64,000 bases of DNA from Vigna angularis. Lineage: Eukaryota; Streptophyta; Magnoliopsida; Fabales; Fabaceae. A program made the position numbers and the translations under genes. The notes beneath the pieces were generated by a model that was given only the letters and a program-made list of their open reading frames with translations, made no database searches and had not been told where the DNA came from. The stretch lies in NCBI RefSeq assembly GCF_016808095.1, contig NC_068980.1:5676501-5740500 (forward strand), in the 5' to 3' direction. This document shows positions 1 through 12,043 of the stretch, in pieces; position 1 is the first letter of the stretch; the number at the start of each line of letters is the position of its first letter.

Positions 1-370
1 ATACGTATAAGATAATGTGTTGTCAACTTTGACCTTTACTCACTATTTTAATCATAACTTTTTCCACAGACCTCCAAATGATGTGGTTCTTTTTTATTAG
101 AAACTAGACTCAAAACACTTTCCAATGACTACTAATTTGTAATTTTTGGACATCTGAGTAGGTACATTTAATTCCTTAAAGTTAACGTTTTACATATTCC
201 TGTCAACTCTGACCTTTGTTGGTTGTTTTGCTCTTAACTTTCTCCACCAAACTCCAAATGAGTTGATTCTTTTTTTGTTGGAATCTAGACTCAAAGACCT
301 TTCAAATGACTACTAACTCATAATTTTTAGACCACTGTACTAGGTGCAGTTAATTTCCCAAAAACAACGT
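1..370. repeat. Two tandem monomers of a ~180-bp repeat
   Basis: Two head-to-tail units share the blocks GTCAACTYTGACCTTT, CTCCAAATGA and TCAAATGACTACTAA. The CTCCAAATGA block recurs about 180 bp apart (near 67 and 248). Three more units lie at 1075-1640, so this is a short satellite-like array interrupted by other repeat DNA. No coding potential is visible. Confidence 0.7.
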
Positions 371-536
371 TTTTGTAAGCTTCCTAAATGGTCAAAGACT
401 TCACCTACCTTGGTTCAAACACCTATATGCATTGTTTGGTCCCCAATTGAGTAGGGCAAACTGTGTTTTGATCTAGTTGATACCATCAATGATAAGAAAC
501 AAGAGGTATCCATGAAAAAATTGGAAAAAATCATCC

Positions 537-750
537 ATAGGAACACAAAAATGACTTTGGGGAGTCAAGTTCTCCCAACTGGGGAGTAACGTGTAACTTT
601 TCGTACAAATCAACCATCAGCCCTTGGTAATCGACTACAGGGACCCTGTAATAGATTACCAGGGGTTGATTGTTGATTTGTACAAAAAGTTACACATCAC
701 TCCCCAGTTGGGAGAACTTGACTCCCCAAAGTCATTTTTGTGTCCCTATA
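537..750. repeat. Long inverted repeat (hairpin)
   Basis: The sequence from about 537 to 645 reads back as its near-perfect reverse complement from about 646 to 750. The arms include GACTTTGGGGAGTCAAG and its complement CTTGACTCCCCAAAGTC. The tip carries a degenerate form of the GTAATCGATTAC motif, which recurs near 1860-1895. A foldback or transposon remnant is likely; no coding ORF is seen. Confidence 0.75.
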
Positions 751-1074
751 AGTGATTTTTTCTATTTTTTTTCATGGATGACTCATGTTGCTCATCATTG
801 ATGGTATCAAGTGTATCAAAACACCGTTTGGCCCACTCAATTGTGGATGAAACACATGTTGTTCATCATTGATGGTGTCAAGTGTATCAAAACACAATTT
901 TCCCCACTCAATTGTGAAGGAAAAAACTCCTATAGGTGTTTGAACCAAGGTAGTTCAAGTTCATGACTATTTTTGCACAACTCATGTCCTGGTATGCCAT
1001 CTAATGTTGTTACAGTGCACAAAATTTAAAAGGAATTTTCAATAAGTAATAGATCTGTGAACAAGAGAGAAAAA

Positions 1075-1640
1075 TATACGTATAAGATAACGTACTATCA
1101 ACTTTGACCTTTGCTGACTATTTTAATCATAACGTATTCCACAGACCTCCAAATGATGTGATTCTTTTTTATTACAAACTAGAGTCAAACATCTTTCCAA
1201 TGACTACTAATTTGTAATTTTTAGACTTCTGAGTAGGTACAGTTAATTCCTTAAACTTAACGTTTTACATATTCCTGTCAACTCTCACCTTTGTTGATTG
1301 TTTTGCTCTTAACTTTCTCCACCTAACTCCAAATGAGTTGATTCTTTTTTTTTCGAATATAGACTCAAAGAGTTTTCAAATGACTATTAATTTGTAATTT
1401 TTGGACATCTGAGTAGGTAGAGTTAATTCCTTAAAGTTAACGTTTTATATATTCGTGTCAGGTTTGACCCTTGCTGGTTGTTTTGCTTATAACTTTCTCC
1501 ACCAAACTCCAAATGAGTTGATTCTTGTTTTGTTGGAATCTAGACTAAAGATCTTTCAAATGACTATTAAATCATAATTTTTAGACCATTGTACTAGATG
1601 CAGTTAATTTCCCAAAAACACATTTTTATAAGCTTCCTAA
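1075..1640. repeat. Three tandem monomers of the ~180-bp repeat
   Basis: This is the same unit as at 1-370; both blocks begin with ATACGTATAAGATAA. The CTCCAAATGA blocks are spaced about 181 bp apart (near 1146, 1327 and 1508). Divergence between the units suggests an old array. Confidence 0.7.
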
Positions 1641-1715
1641 ATGAGTTTACTTCCAAGTTATTATTTCATGTTTCTTATTTTATTCTATTTTATTTTATTT
1701 CTTTATAAACTTGCA

Positions 1716-2250
1716 ACCATCAACCATGACCAACACTAGTCATCCATTAAAAAAATGGACAAAAATAGCCTAAAGCACAGAAAAATCACCATGGGGAGTC
1801 ACGTTCTCCCAACTAGGGAGTGACTTGCAAGTTTTTGTTCAAATAGCCATTAAGCCACTGGTAATCGATTACAGACACCATGTAATCGATTACCAAGGCA
1901 TGTATCGGCTTCAAGTGCTGAGGGACTTTAACTACCTTGCTGAAATACTCACATGGGATCTTTGCTCCATAATAGGTTGGACAAAGATGAGTTTTGATGC
2001 ACTTATAACCATCAACCATGACCAACAGGAGTCATCCATTGAAAACAATGGACAAAGGCAGCCTTAAGCACAGAAAAATCACCATGGAGGGTCACGTTCT
2101 CCCAATTGGGGTACCTATTAAGCCACTAGTAATCGGTTGTAGGCACCATGTAATTAATTACTGGAGCATCTCTTGGTTTCAAATGCTGAGGCACTTGAAC
2201 TACCTTGTTGAAACACCCACATGGGGTCTTTGCTCCAAATGAGTTGGGCA
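1716..2250. repeat. Diverged direct duplication of ~290 bp
   Basis: The block beginning ATCAACCATGACCAACA occurs at about 1718 and again at about 2009. Each copy is followed by ACAGAAAAATCACCATGG and a GTAATCGATTAC-like palindrome. Small ORFs across it look incidental. It is probably transposon-derived. Confidence 0.6.
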
Positions 2251-2264
2251 AAGTAAGTTTTGAT

Positions 2265-3023
2265 CACTAGTGCAGAAAGGACTTTAGACGTCCGTTCTTT
2301 GGGCTTTTTGACGTCCGACGTCCGACGTTCGACCGACGTCTTTGTGGGTGACATCTATGTAGACGTCCGTTGTGTCAGGCTGGACGTCTATATAGACATC
2401 CGTTGTGACATGGTAGTTGAACCCGTCAGTCTCTTGAACATCCGTCCTTGAGGGGGACAGACGTTTACTATAGTACACGTCCGTCCCCCTCCAGGACGGA
2501 CGTTCAAGAGACTGACAGGGTAGTTGAACCCGTCAGCCTCTTGAACGTCCGTCTTGGAGGGGGACGGACGTGTACTATAGTAAACGTCCGTCCCCCTCAA
2601 GGACGGACGTTCAAGAGACTAACGGGTTCAACTACCCTGTCAGCCTCTTGAACGTCCGTCCTGGAGGGGGACGGACGTCTACTATATATAGACGTCTGTC
2701 CCCCTCCAGGACGGACGTTCAAGAGGCTGACAGGGTAGTTGAACCCGTCAGTCTTTTGAACGTCCGTACGTTTACTATATATAGACGTCCGGCCCCCTCC
2801 AGGACGGACGTTCAAAAGGCTGAATCTTCAACTCTCCCGTCAGGCTTTTGAACGTCCGTTAGAGGGGCCGGACATCTACTATATTATAGACGTCCGGCCC
2901 CCTCCAGGACGGACGTCTCCACACTCAATTATTTATATTTATGTCACCGGTCAATTATTTACGTTGGGGTTTTGGTGGACGGACGTCTATGGGGTGACGA
3001 TAAAGATCAATTCTGCACTAGTG
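2265..3023. mobile_element. Complete non-autonomous CACTA transposon
   Basis: The element begins CACTAGTGCAGAA and ends with the exact complement TTCTGCACTAGTG. It is flanked by a 3-bp target duplication GAT (2262-2264 and 3024-3026), as expected for the CACTA (En/Spm) superfamily. At 759 bp it has no transposase. The interior is almost wholly direct and inverted copies of a subterminal-type motif around GGACGGACGTTCAAGAG, separated by short spacers. Movement would need a transposase supplied by another element. Overlapping small ORFs here are artefacts of the repeats. Confidence 0.92.
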
Positions 3024-3026
3024 GAT

Positions 3027-5365
3027 GGAGGTTAGAGTGAAGACCAAAATGAAGAGGAAAAGAGGAATGAAATCTGAGTTAAAAATGGAGGGTGCATAGA
3101 GAAATAATTTCGAAATCTCAAAAAGATAAATCTGCTTCTCTTTTCACCACAATGACTGCAAAAAAGAAATCTTACAGCCCAATAAGAAGCTGATACGTGA
3201 CCGTTGTTAAATTGTTATCAAATTTTAGTTATTAACCTATCGGGATCCTTTGAATAAGAAATTTTATTATTTTCAATCCTTTTTACAAGGTCATCTAGCC
3301 TTGTACAATTCAAAGGTTTTGAGCATTGTTTATATATTAAAAAAATGAAAAGAAAAATATCCTATCCTTCATTAATAATTTAAGAAAAACAAAAAACTGT
3401 TCACTTCGATATAGACTACGTTTTATGTTTTATGAATAACGATAATTTATTATCATAATAATTTCACATATAAGAAAACTCAACCACTAAAATTAACATT
3501 GTATAATCGCAATATATGAAATAAAATATAAAAGACAAAACATTGAGTGATGAAAAAAATTAAGACAAAACAGAAAAAAATATATGTTACCTTACAACAA
3601 AAATATCAACAAATTCAAAGATAACAACAGGACTAAGAAACCTAATTAACAAATGGATATGATATTTAAAAAAAATTAATAATTTTTTTATAATAAATTA
3701 TATGTCATTATTTTATTATTTTATTATTTTATTAACGGACAAATTATAAGTTATTATATAAGAGTTGTAAAAAATTGTAAAAAAAATTGTTAAAAACATT
3801 TTCTTTTTTACAAATTATTCTAAATAAAATTATTACCGTTTAGAAATTCAAATCATTAAATGATTATTTTATTTTAGTGAGCTTCGTAAAAGTGGTAAAG
3901 TAAAGTGTCTTCGTTCAGCTTACGTCATTTTCTGAAAATGGCTTTTGGGTGCATCATCATTGCCATCTATCTCTTTCATTTTGATTCATTTTTAACCAAA
4001 AATAAAATGTGATACATATTTTATGGGGATTTTATAAGGTGTCTTTAGGTTTTGGACGGAAAATTCATATCTATTTTATTTTCTTCAATACTATGGTCAT
4101 ATATTTAACATTTTTATATTTAATTATAAAAAATTATCTACTAATAGCACGTTGAATTTAATAAACATGATTTTTGCATATAAATGTTTTTCTTAAAGAT
4201 ATGTCTTCTCATACAATATGAAAATATATAATTGAACTCTTCAGATATTCTAGGTGTCTTAAAAACTTACCGATAAAAAAATTGAATTGATTTAAACTAA
4301 AATTACATGATCATTTTCATATTGAGATAATATCTTTATATAAATTTTGTTATTTTTCTTAGAGTTTCAAATACAAATTAATTTACTTGAATAAAAAAAT
4401 ACTGTAGTAAATAATGAGAATGAAGGTGAAGGAGAACAAAAACAGAATGGAGTATAGTAATTCTATCTATATTTTTTCATGACAACTTCTTGTGAGAGAG
4501 GAAAAGGAATGAAAAAAAGAAGAATATAAAAAGTAAAAAGAAAAAATTAATATAAAAACGTTTTTAAAGAAAGTTTCTTTGGTCATTAAAACAAATTATT
4601 TAAGTCCCATCTTTTATGACTTCACGTCTCCATTTTTCTCATGAGTGTTGAGAAATATGAGTTTATATAAGATTCAAGGTGATGAAGTATTATATTTATT
4701 TCTTTTACACAAGAATCTAGGTAGGGATAGATAAAAATATACATTTTGTATTATTTTTGCATAAAACTCTATGAATTTTTTATAAATATTTAATATATTT
4801 TAATGGATAGGACATAACATTCATTATAAAGATCATTTCTAAACAGCAGTATTACATAACAACCTCATTCAACCAATAATCAGTTCAAAAATACTTTAAA
4901 CTCACTAAAATCATTTTAACTAAATTATCAACATGCAGATTCATAAATTATAAAATATTATTTCATACACAATAATTAAATTATAAAATAATTTTATCTT
5001 TTATTACCTCTCAATAAACTGTCAGACTTAAAGAACATTTTGTAGTAAGGAATCTCTAGACAAACTTACGAAATATCAAATTGGAAGCGGACAGAGTTCT
5101 TAGAACTCTTTAGATTAACCAAGAATGATTAGGAGAACCATGATCACACATACAATGACCATTCTTTCTTCTAAAAACATATTAGGAACGAGAGAAGAAA
5201 AATTAGTCGAAACTTGCTCTATGACAGAAATTGATCGGTTAGAAATGTAAACCTCTTCTTTGTGATTGTCTAGACACCTTCTGATTGCCAAAGAGATAAC
5301 TCAGCTGACAAATCATTGTATGTGTGATCAGCTGACAAACTGACAAACTTTTTGAAAAACACATA
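3027..5365. other. AT-rich intergenic DNA, no gene seen
   Basis: This is low-complexity AT-rich sequence between two CACTA-type elements. There is no ORF of convincing codon structure and no RNA gene that I recognise. Confidence 0.6.
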
Positions 5366-5368
5366 CTG

Positions 5369-6766
5369 TCTCGGTTACAATCAGAACCAAGGCATAAAGG
5401 TCACGTTATCGCATCGATTTGGCGCCAACCGAGTCATATAGGTTCAATATATTTTCAAAATTGCCATTATATTTTTTTTTTTATTATTTTCTTATAGAAT
5501 AGGCATCGATTAAGCTTGAGAACCGAAGCAGTATAGTTATATTACCTCGGTTGTATTTTGAACCGAGGCAGTATAGGCTGTTATGAGAACAAACTCTTCA
5601 GAAGTGTTCCATTTCTCTTCTCGCACAAACTCTCGCCTCTCACTGTTGTTCTTCAACCCCTTCGTGTTTCGTGTTATTAATTCTCAGGTTATATTAAGAG
5701 GTGAGGTTACTATTTAATTGTAGTTAAAATGGATTTGGGGTTTCTTTAGATCCAGGGGTTGATTATGTTTAGGGTTTTGTTATTAAATTTTCTTTTCCTA
5801 AAGCCCAGATCCTCTTATCTTTCTGATTCCAAGTGGGCTTGAACTAGTGACCTAATTAAGGGTTCAACTTTTTTTTCCTTTCGGAGAGTCATGTTCCTCC
5901 TATTTTCCTTGAACGCGCTAGCTAGAGGCTGAAGCTTCTTCCCTTTCTCTTCTTCCTTTCCTCGCGAGCACGAGTAACGAGAGTGCTGTGATGGAGGTGA
6001 GTGGCCAGCGAAGACATGGAGAGACGCAGCGAGGTCGCATCCGACAGCAGCAGCGCTTCCGCGAAGATTCAAACTCCGACTTCTTTGATGGCGACGACTG
6101 CGCGAGGACGTTGGTCTTTCTGATTCGCGGCGCAAGTTTCCTTCTCCTTCTTCTTCCTCTATTTTCGTTTGAGTTTTAGGGATTTCCTGTTTCGTATAAG
6201 AACGCGAGTTGGGTGCGAATGGGGATGCGATGACGAACGAAGGCGGCGGTGGCGCGTTGCGAGGAAGGCGGCAGCGGAGTGAATTGTTTTTCCATTTGGC
6301 ATTTTAGGGTTTCTGAAATTGAGAATTGGGGAATTAGGTTTTTCATTTTCAAATTTGGGGTTTCTGTTCTTGTTTTTGCGACTTAGGGTTTCAACTATTC
6401 ATCTGATTTGGGGGTTCCAACTTTGTTATCTGAGTTTGTGAATTGGGAGATAGGGATTTCATTTCAAATTAATTTTTGGGCTTCTGTCTTTGCAATCTTG
6501 ATTTTTTTCAGTTTGGGGGTTTGAAATTAGAATCTGGAATTGAAATCAGAACCGAGGCATAAAGGTGGCGAAAGAAGAAAAAAAAAGAAAGACCCTGCTA
6601 CCTCGGTTCAGGTTCCAATTGAGGCATTAGAGGGGGATAAACTAACTCGGTTCAGATTCGAGGCAAAAAGTCTACCACTTTTTGCCTCGCCTAGATATGT
6701 CTCGGTTCAGGAATCGCTGCCTATGGGCGAAAATAACTACTGTTGTTTCCTCTTACTGCACTAGTG
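5369..6766. mobile_element. CACTA-like element, right end only, with gene-like interior
   Basis: The right end, TTACTGCACTAGTG at 6753-6766, has almost the same terminus as the intact CACTA at 2265. Inverted copies of a CTCGGTTCAG-type motif cluster near both sides (about 5370-5580 and 6540-6720), as subterminal repeats do. No matching left CACTAGTGCAG terminus is visible, so the left end is lost or diverged. The interior (about 5590-6500) is GC-richer and resembles a plant 5' UTR plus short exon, perhaps captured gene sequence. The source gene is not recognised. Confidence 0.5.
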
Positions 6767-7526
6767 TAAAACTCTTAGAGAGAAGGTAGAGAACTCTAGA
6801 AAAGTGATTTGTAGATAGATGATACGTCTCAAAATAATAAAATTTGTTTATGACAAAAATATTTATAATAAACTTATTTAATATTAAAATAACCGAGTCT
6901 AACTATTTTTAAACTACCACTATTTTTAAAATACAAATTTATGGAATTTTACACAAAAGAACATATACTTTAACTTAACGTGCTTAAATTTAATTTTATT
7001 TATATTAATTTTTTTAATATGTAATTTTGTTGGAATTATATTTTAAAATTAATTCTTTTACAGAAATAAAAAAAACTATTTGTGTAACAAAATTTATAAA
7101 TAAAAGAAGGAAATGTTTTAAAACATGACCAGTAACAAGTAGGTTGTATTGTTACCGTCCATCCCGATATCTAACATATCCTCTCCAATTTAAAAAAGAA
7201 ATGTTAATTATTCTAATTGGGAATTTTTTTTGATAAAATAAATAAAATTTAAATTTTCTTTTATAACAAAAGTGTATCTTCCACTTTGTGGATGCAGGGT
7301 AATGGTTCCTAAATTGTGCACATGAAAGTGTTATTTATGCATAATTCATTAATATAAATAAAAATTCTCTTAAAGAAAACAAATGTAATGATAAAATCAT
7401 TATTTAAAAAAAAAATATCACCGATTTTTAGTGATAATAACTGACGAGAAAACAGTTGACTTAGTCAACGTTGACGTTAATAAAATGTCAAACACGTACA
7501 CATCAATGACTAAAACAGTCAGGTCA

Positions 7527-7598
7527 ACGGCACACGTGAAGTTATATTATTAACAACTAAAACGGACACGTGGAGTTATATTATTAACAACTAAAACG
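7527..7598. repeat. Tandem ~35-bp duplication, each copy with a G-box
   Basis: Two adjacent copies end in GTTATATTATTAACAACTAA. Each contains CACGTG, at 7533-7538 and 7567-7572. CACGTG is the core bound by bZIP and bHLH factors. The pair lies about 1.4 kb upstream of the AP2 gene start, so a regulatory role is possible but not shown. Confidence 0.6.
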
Positions 7599-8360
7599 GG
7601 ACCACCAACGTGAAATTGGTTTTTGATTTGGAAGTGTTTAAATTATTTATTTATACACACATATATATATTTTTTTAAGAAAATTGTGTCTTTTTTCTTT
7701 TAAAACTATTTTTATTTATGAAAAAATTAAAAAAAAAACACACTTTTCATGTAATATTTTCTGTCGTTGACTTTAAGGTTCCATTCTTGAAATATCATTT
7801 ATTATTTTTTCATCAAATTGGGATTTTATTCCATGAATAATCTCCATGCAAAAAACATGTTTAACTGACATTGCTATTAATCATTATATATTTCATATTT
7901 CTCCATAATCACATACTCATTTATATTATTATATGATAAAAATTAATTTAATTATAGTATTAAGTTTTATTGAGTTGACACCACGGTTAAATAACAAGTC
8001 AAACTCATTTGTCGAATTCTAATGCAAAATTTGGCATTGAATTCGGCGTAAATAGTCAACAACAAATTTACAAGTTACTCGAAATTTCTCAACATTGACA
8101 ATCATCAGGGCGTTGACATTCATCATAGTATTTCGTAAGAAAAAAAAAGTGTTTCGAACACCAATTTAATGTGAAAGTTTTCCTATTTCCATGTGCCACT
8201 TCTTTTTTTTTTCCTTTAAAGTCAGAACCATTCCCACCATTTCATGAGTCAGATTTCCATAATGCTTCTTTACACAACTTTAATGATTTCGAATTCTGCT
8301 TTCATTGTCTTCAAGCATAAACTTTTTTTTCCAAAAGAAAAAAAAAAGTATACAGTTGTA

Positions 8361-8364
<4 letters not shown>

Positions 8365-8410
<46 letters not shown>
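8365..8410. repeat. (TA)n microsatellite
   Basis: This is an uninterrupted TA dinucleotide run of about 46 bp. Confidence 0.95.
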
Positions 8411-8414
<4 letters not shown>

Positions 8415-8805
8415 AAAATAAAAATAACAGAAATCTGTGAAGACATTTAAGAGAAATCTATAGAAGATAAATTTTGAAACTTCTATATTCTTAACTTTTA
8501 ACAAGTGAAAAATAAATTTTAAACTATTCTACTAAACTATACTTAATTTTATGTCTCAACAAATTATTTTAAAGAATAAAAAGTTGCAACGTTTGTCATG
8601 CTGCCCTTTGTACACTCCCCTATCATTGTCGGATACGAGACTATAACTAAATGTTCTGTCATATAAATGTCAATTAACATTTAAATTCTTTCCAAAATAA
8701 ACCAAATTTTAGACTTAAAATTCAAGGCCAATTATGTCTTTTTTCTGTTAACTTCCAATCTTTGCCATTAACCAAGTGACGGAATTTGATTCGTTAAATG
8801 TGTAG

Positions 8806-8811
8806 CACGTG
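8806..8811. promoter_or_regulatory. G-box/ABRE core upstream of AP2 gene
   Basis: CACGTG lies about 187 bp before the ATG and about 90 bp upstream of the TATA box. This is typical placement for a stress- or ABA-responsive element. Function is inferred from the motif only. Confidence 0.45.
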
Positions 8812-8897
8812 TTCCTTGCGACCTAGTTCTGTTATCTTTCTCGATTTATATACATGTTTGGTTCAAAAGACATGAAATTGTACTACTCTTCTTGGTC

Positions 8898-8906
8898 TAT
8901 ATATAA
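8898..8906 (+). promoter_or_regulatory. TATA box of AP2/DREB1-type gene
   Basis: TATATATAA sits 95 bp upstream of the ATG at 8993. That leaves room for a start site near 8930 and a leader of about 60 nt. Confidence 0.7.
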
Positions 8907-8992
8907 CAACAGTATTCCTTTTCACCTCGTACTCATCGTTCATCAACGGTTGCCATATTAAACACACGTCAACTGTTTCATTCTTCATCACC

Positions 8993-9703
8993 ATGGATGT
9001 AACCATGAACAATGATGACTACTCTTTCTCTTCATCACCATCATCCACTTCTTCTCAAAGCCAACTTTGCAACCCGAATTCTCCGTCGGATAATTCATCA
9101 TTCCCCGCACAAAAACCAGAGTTGAGTTCTCACAAGAGGAAAGCTGGGAGAAAGAAGTTTCGAGAAACACGGCATCCGGTGTATAGAGGAGTTCGTCAGA
9201 GAAACGGTAACAGATGGGTGTGTGAAGTTCGTGAACCCAACACGAAATCAAGGATATGGCTCGGAACATACTCCGCACCAGAAATGGCAGCTAGGGCACA
9301 TGACGTGGCTGCCCTAGCACTTAAGGGCACCTCTGCAGCATTCAATTTCCCTGATTCGGTTTCTCTTCTTCCAGTTGCAAAGTCATCTTCAGCTGCAGAT
9401 ATTAGAGCGGCTGCAGCACAAGTTTCCGAGGTTTTTTTACCGGCCAACCCTTCTTCGTCCTTTACAAGGGTTGAAATAGAAACTAACCCTTGTTCGGTGG
9501 AGGGTGTTGTTGATTTTGCCAAGACTGTGACTAATGTTGAGGAGTCCAACGAATCAGTGTTTTTCGACGAAGAGGCAGTTTATAACATGCCAGGTTTGTT
9601 AGATAGCATGGCTGAGGGTCTTCTCATTACTCCACCTTCTATGAAGAGATTTGATTGGGACGAGGTTGATTGTGAAACAGACCTCACTCTCTGGACATAT
9701 TAA
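8993..9703 (+). CDS. DREB1/CBF-type AP2/ERF transcription factor
   Basis: This intronless ORF of 236 residues encodes a nuclear DNA-binding activator of the DREB1/CBF class, known in plants to bind CRT/DRE elements of cold- and drought-response genes. The AP2 domain is at residues about 63-120 ([19 protein letters not shown], then WLGTY and [12 protein letters not shown]), with the DREB-typical Val and Glu in the second strand. Just before it is the CBF signature [15 protein letters not shown] (48-62). The C terminus is acidic and ends in LWTY, matching the LWSY motif of the class. The usual DSAWR motif after the AP2 domain is replaced by DSVSL, so it is a divergent member. The serine-rich N terminus looks disordered. 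The start is the first ATG after a TATA box, in the context ACCATGG. Class assignment is firm; the exact orthologue is not determined. Confidence 0.92.
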   Translation: MDVTMNNDDYSFSSSPSSTSSQSQLCNPNSPSDNSSFPAQKPELSSHKRKAGRKKFRETRHPVYRGVRQRNGNRWVCEVREPNTKSRIWLGTYSAPEMAARAHDVAALALKGTSAAFNFPDSVSLLPVAKSSSAADIRAAAAQVSEVFLPANPSSSFTRVEIETNPCSVEGVVDFAKTVTNVEESNESVFFDEEAVYNMPGLLDSMAEGLLITPPSMKRFDWDEVDCETDLTLWTY

Positions 9704-11039
9704 CAACATCAGACTGCAGATTCTAGATAGCATGTAACATTTCTGTCTCGTTATTCAGAGGCTTAATAGGTATAAGTTGAGCATTTTCTGGTTTACCAAG
9801 AGTTTAGCTGGTTAGAAATTTAGTTTGCGTTACAATTAGAGAAAAGAGTGGAAATAATAATGACAGACAGCTCCAAAGAAACTCAAATTTTCAAAAATGT
9901 CAGATTCTTCACCACCATAATATAGCAGGCAATGTTGTTGACAAAGATATGACAACACAAATAATAATAACTAAACGCAAATCATGGATAACAAGGCTGA
10001 TTGTAAGACCAAGTTGGCCAATCTAAGTGTGATTAAGTAAATAATACATATTTGGATGTGTGATTACATATATCTAAGAATTTACATATTTTTTAACTAA
10101 TTTTCATGTGGTAATTAGATTATGTTGCATGAACACTTTTCAATTTTCCGACATGCATGAGACATCTGATGAAATAATAATTTTATTCCAAATTCTTTCA
10201 TATTTTAAAATAAAAAAGTTTAGTAGAAATTGGCATACCATAGCTAAATTTTGAAACCGATTTTAGAAATGAAAAGATTTAAGCACTTAGAAAAACTGAA
10301 AGTCATAAAAAGACAAGGTTTTAAGGAGGGGGAGCTTGTGGTTATTACTTACCAAGAAAACAAGGTGATCCTCTGCGAGACATGGCCGGTTGGATTAAGT
10401 CCTCACATGTAACTATCCAAACTAGAAACATATTTATCATTAATAATAGCGTTACTATTTTATCGCATAATCATACTAATAGATTCAATAAAATTTAATC
10501 TTTAATTATTTCATGTTGGCATTTATATTTATATATAAAGGTTCAAAATATTTATATATAAAACATTTTATTACTTATACCTGTTTTCTTTTATAAAACT
10601 ATTTTTCTTTATCTTATATCTTCTTTTGTGGGTAGACATGTGTATTGGGCTTGTCTAGCGATGGTCTTGATAAAATAGTTTTTGGTCATACAAATAGGTA
10701 ACTCTAGCACAATGACGCTTTCTGGAGTGTCACCATTGAAGTTCGGGTACGTTGCAATGACACCATGACGCGTTTTGGAGAGTCTGGGTTGCTTACATTG
10801 TTGCCGCACTCCCATTGTTGCAGTTCTGATTTTTCGAGTTATAGCTACGTTCAAAACACTCCCAGGTTCTTGTTAATATGTTGTTTAATATTTTTTTATT
10901 CTTAATATGTTGAATTTTTTATTTATTTTTATATTTGATTAATTACATGCATAATTTAGTTTGTTTGAAATTATTTATATTGAGTGAGCTTTAATTTTTC
11001 ATTCGAGATTCAATACGAAAACCATGTACTACCTCATTT

Positions 11040-11085
<46 letters not shown>

Positions 11086-11545
11086 TTAATATAAGAGTAG
11101 AAAATAATAATAATTTATATGTATTTAATTTTGATTTAATTGAATAATTTAAGAAGATGAATAACCGTTTTAATAGTTTATTATAGTGTTTATATATTTT
11201 AATATATATTTCTTAAATTTCATATATTTTTGTTAATTGTATTTTATATTAATGTTCGAGTGCATATTTTATTATGGTTGATAATCGTTTAATGTAACTT
11301 AAAGATCAATGTAAAATACTGTAAAATTTTGTGTAATTTAATATGTTCAATGAACTAAAAGAAAAATATATTCTTGAATGAGATATATTCATAGTGCATA
11401 TCCGTATGGATATATCAATATTTGATTAATTCATCACACATAATTTTTTAATATGGACGAAGAGTAAAAAAAATTATACAATTTGTAGAAGGAATGTTTT
11501 TGTCAAATATATAGTAAAAATGTACAATAATTTTAACTAAGTAGT
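9704..11545. other. Intergenic, AT-rich, no gene seen
   Basis: It contains the presumed 3' UTR of the AP2 gene and a TA microsatellite at 11041-11080. ORFs here are short and lack recognisable motifs. Confidence 0.55.
11041..11080. repeat. (TA)n microsatellite
   Basis: TA dinucleotide run of about 36-40 bp. Confidence 0.95.
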
Positions 11546-11579
11546 TTACTTATAAAAAAGGGATATAAACTACTATTCT

Positions 11580-12043
11580 CGTAATAATCATAGCCTATAT
11601 GTCAGCTATAGATTATGTTTCCATCCAAAATCATAGTTTATAATATGAAGTATAAGTTACGACTATTAAAAAAATCGTATCCTATTCTTTTGTACTTGTT
11701 TACACTGTTTTAAGAATAATAATAAACTACAAGTTTAAAGACAACCGTAGCTTATCTCTTTTTAAAAATCATTATAGGCTACGATTATATATAGGAATAT
11801 TAGCTTATTGGTTAGTTTGACGTGCTAAAGACTACATTTTTAACAATACATAGTCCATTTAGATGCATATAGGTTATTGTTACTTTGTTAACCATAGCCT
11901 ATTATATAATAGACTAATAGGCTACGATTTTGAACCATAGTCAAAAGGGTTTTTTTTTTTACTACAGTTTGATATATTATGGTTCTTTAAATGTAGTTTA
12001 ACATAAAACATAATCTTAGTCATTATCCTTTGTTGCCCTAGTG
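11580..12043. mobile_element. Possible CACTA-type remnant (right end)
   Basis: Repeated motifs of the form TAGCCTAT / ATAGGCTACGATT occur in both orientations through about 450 bp, resembling subterminal repeats. The block ends TTGCCCTAGTG at 12033-12043, compatible with a CACTA terminus. No left terminus or target duplication is seen, so the call is tentative. Confidence 0.35.

Larger units (their letters stand above)
6775..8890. other. AT-rich upstream region of the AP2 gene
   Basis: No gene is seen. It holds a 35-bp tandem duplication with G-boxes (7527-7598) and a long TA microsatellite, annotated separately. Confidence 0.55.

Noticed and set aside
2260..2851. Several overlapping ORFs with SLLNVRPGGGRT-type repeats
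   Set aside because: They run over the inverted subterminal repeats of the CACTA element and appear on both strands with the same words.
5815..6179. Arg/Ser-rich ORFs on both strands
   Set aside because: They lie in the interior of the CACTA-like remnant and have no recognisable domain; an exon-like origin is mentioned but no gene is called.
9196..9549. 117-codon antisense ORF
   Set aside because: Shadow of the AP2 gene with no independent motif.
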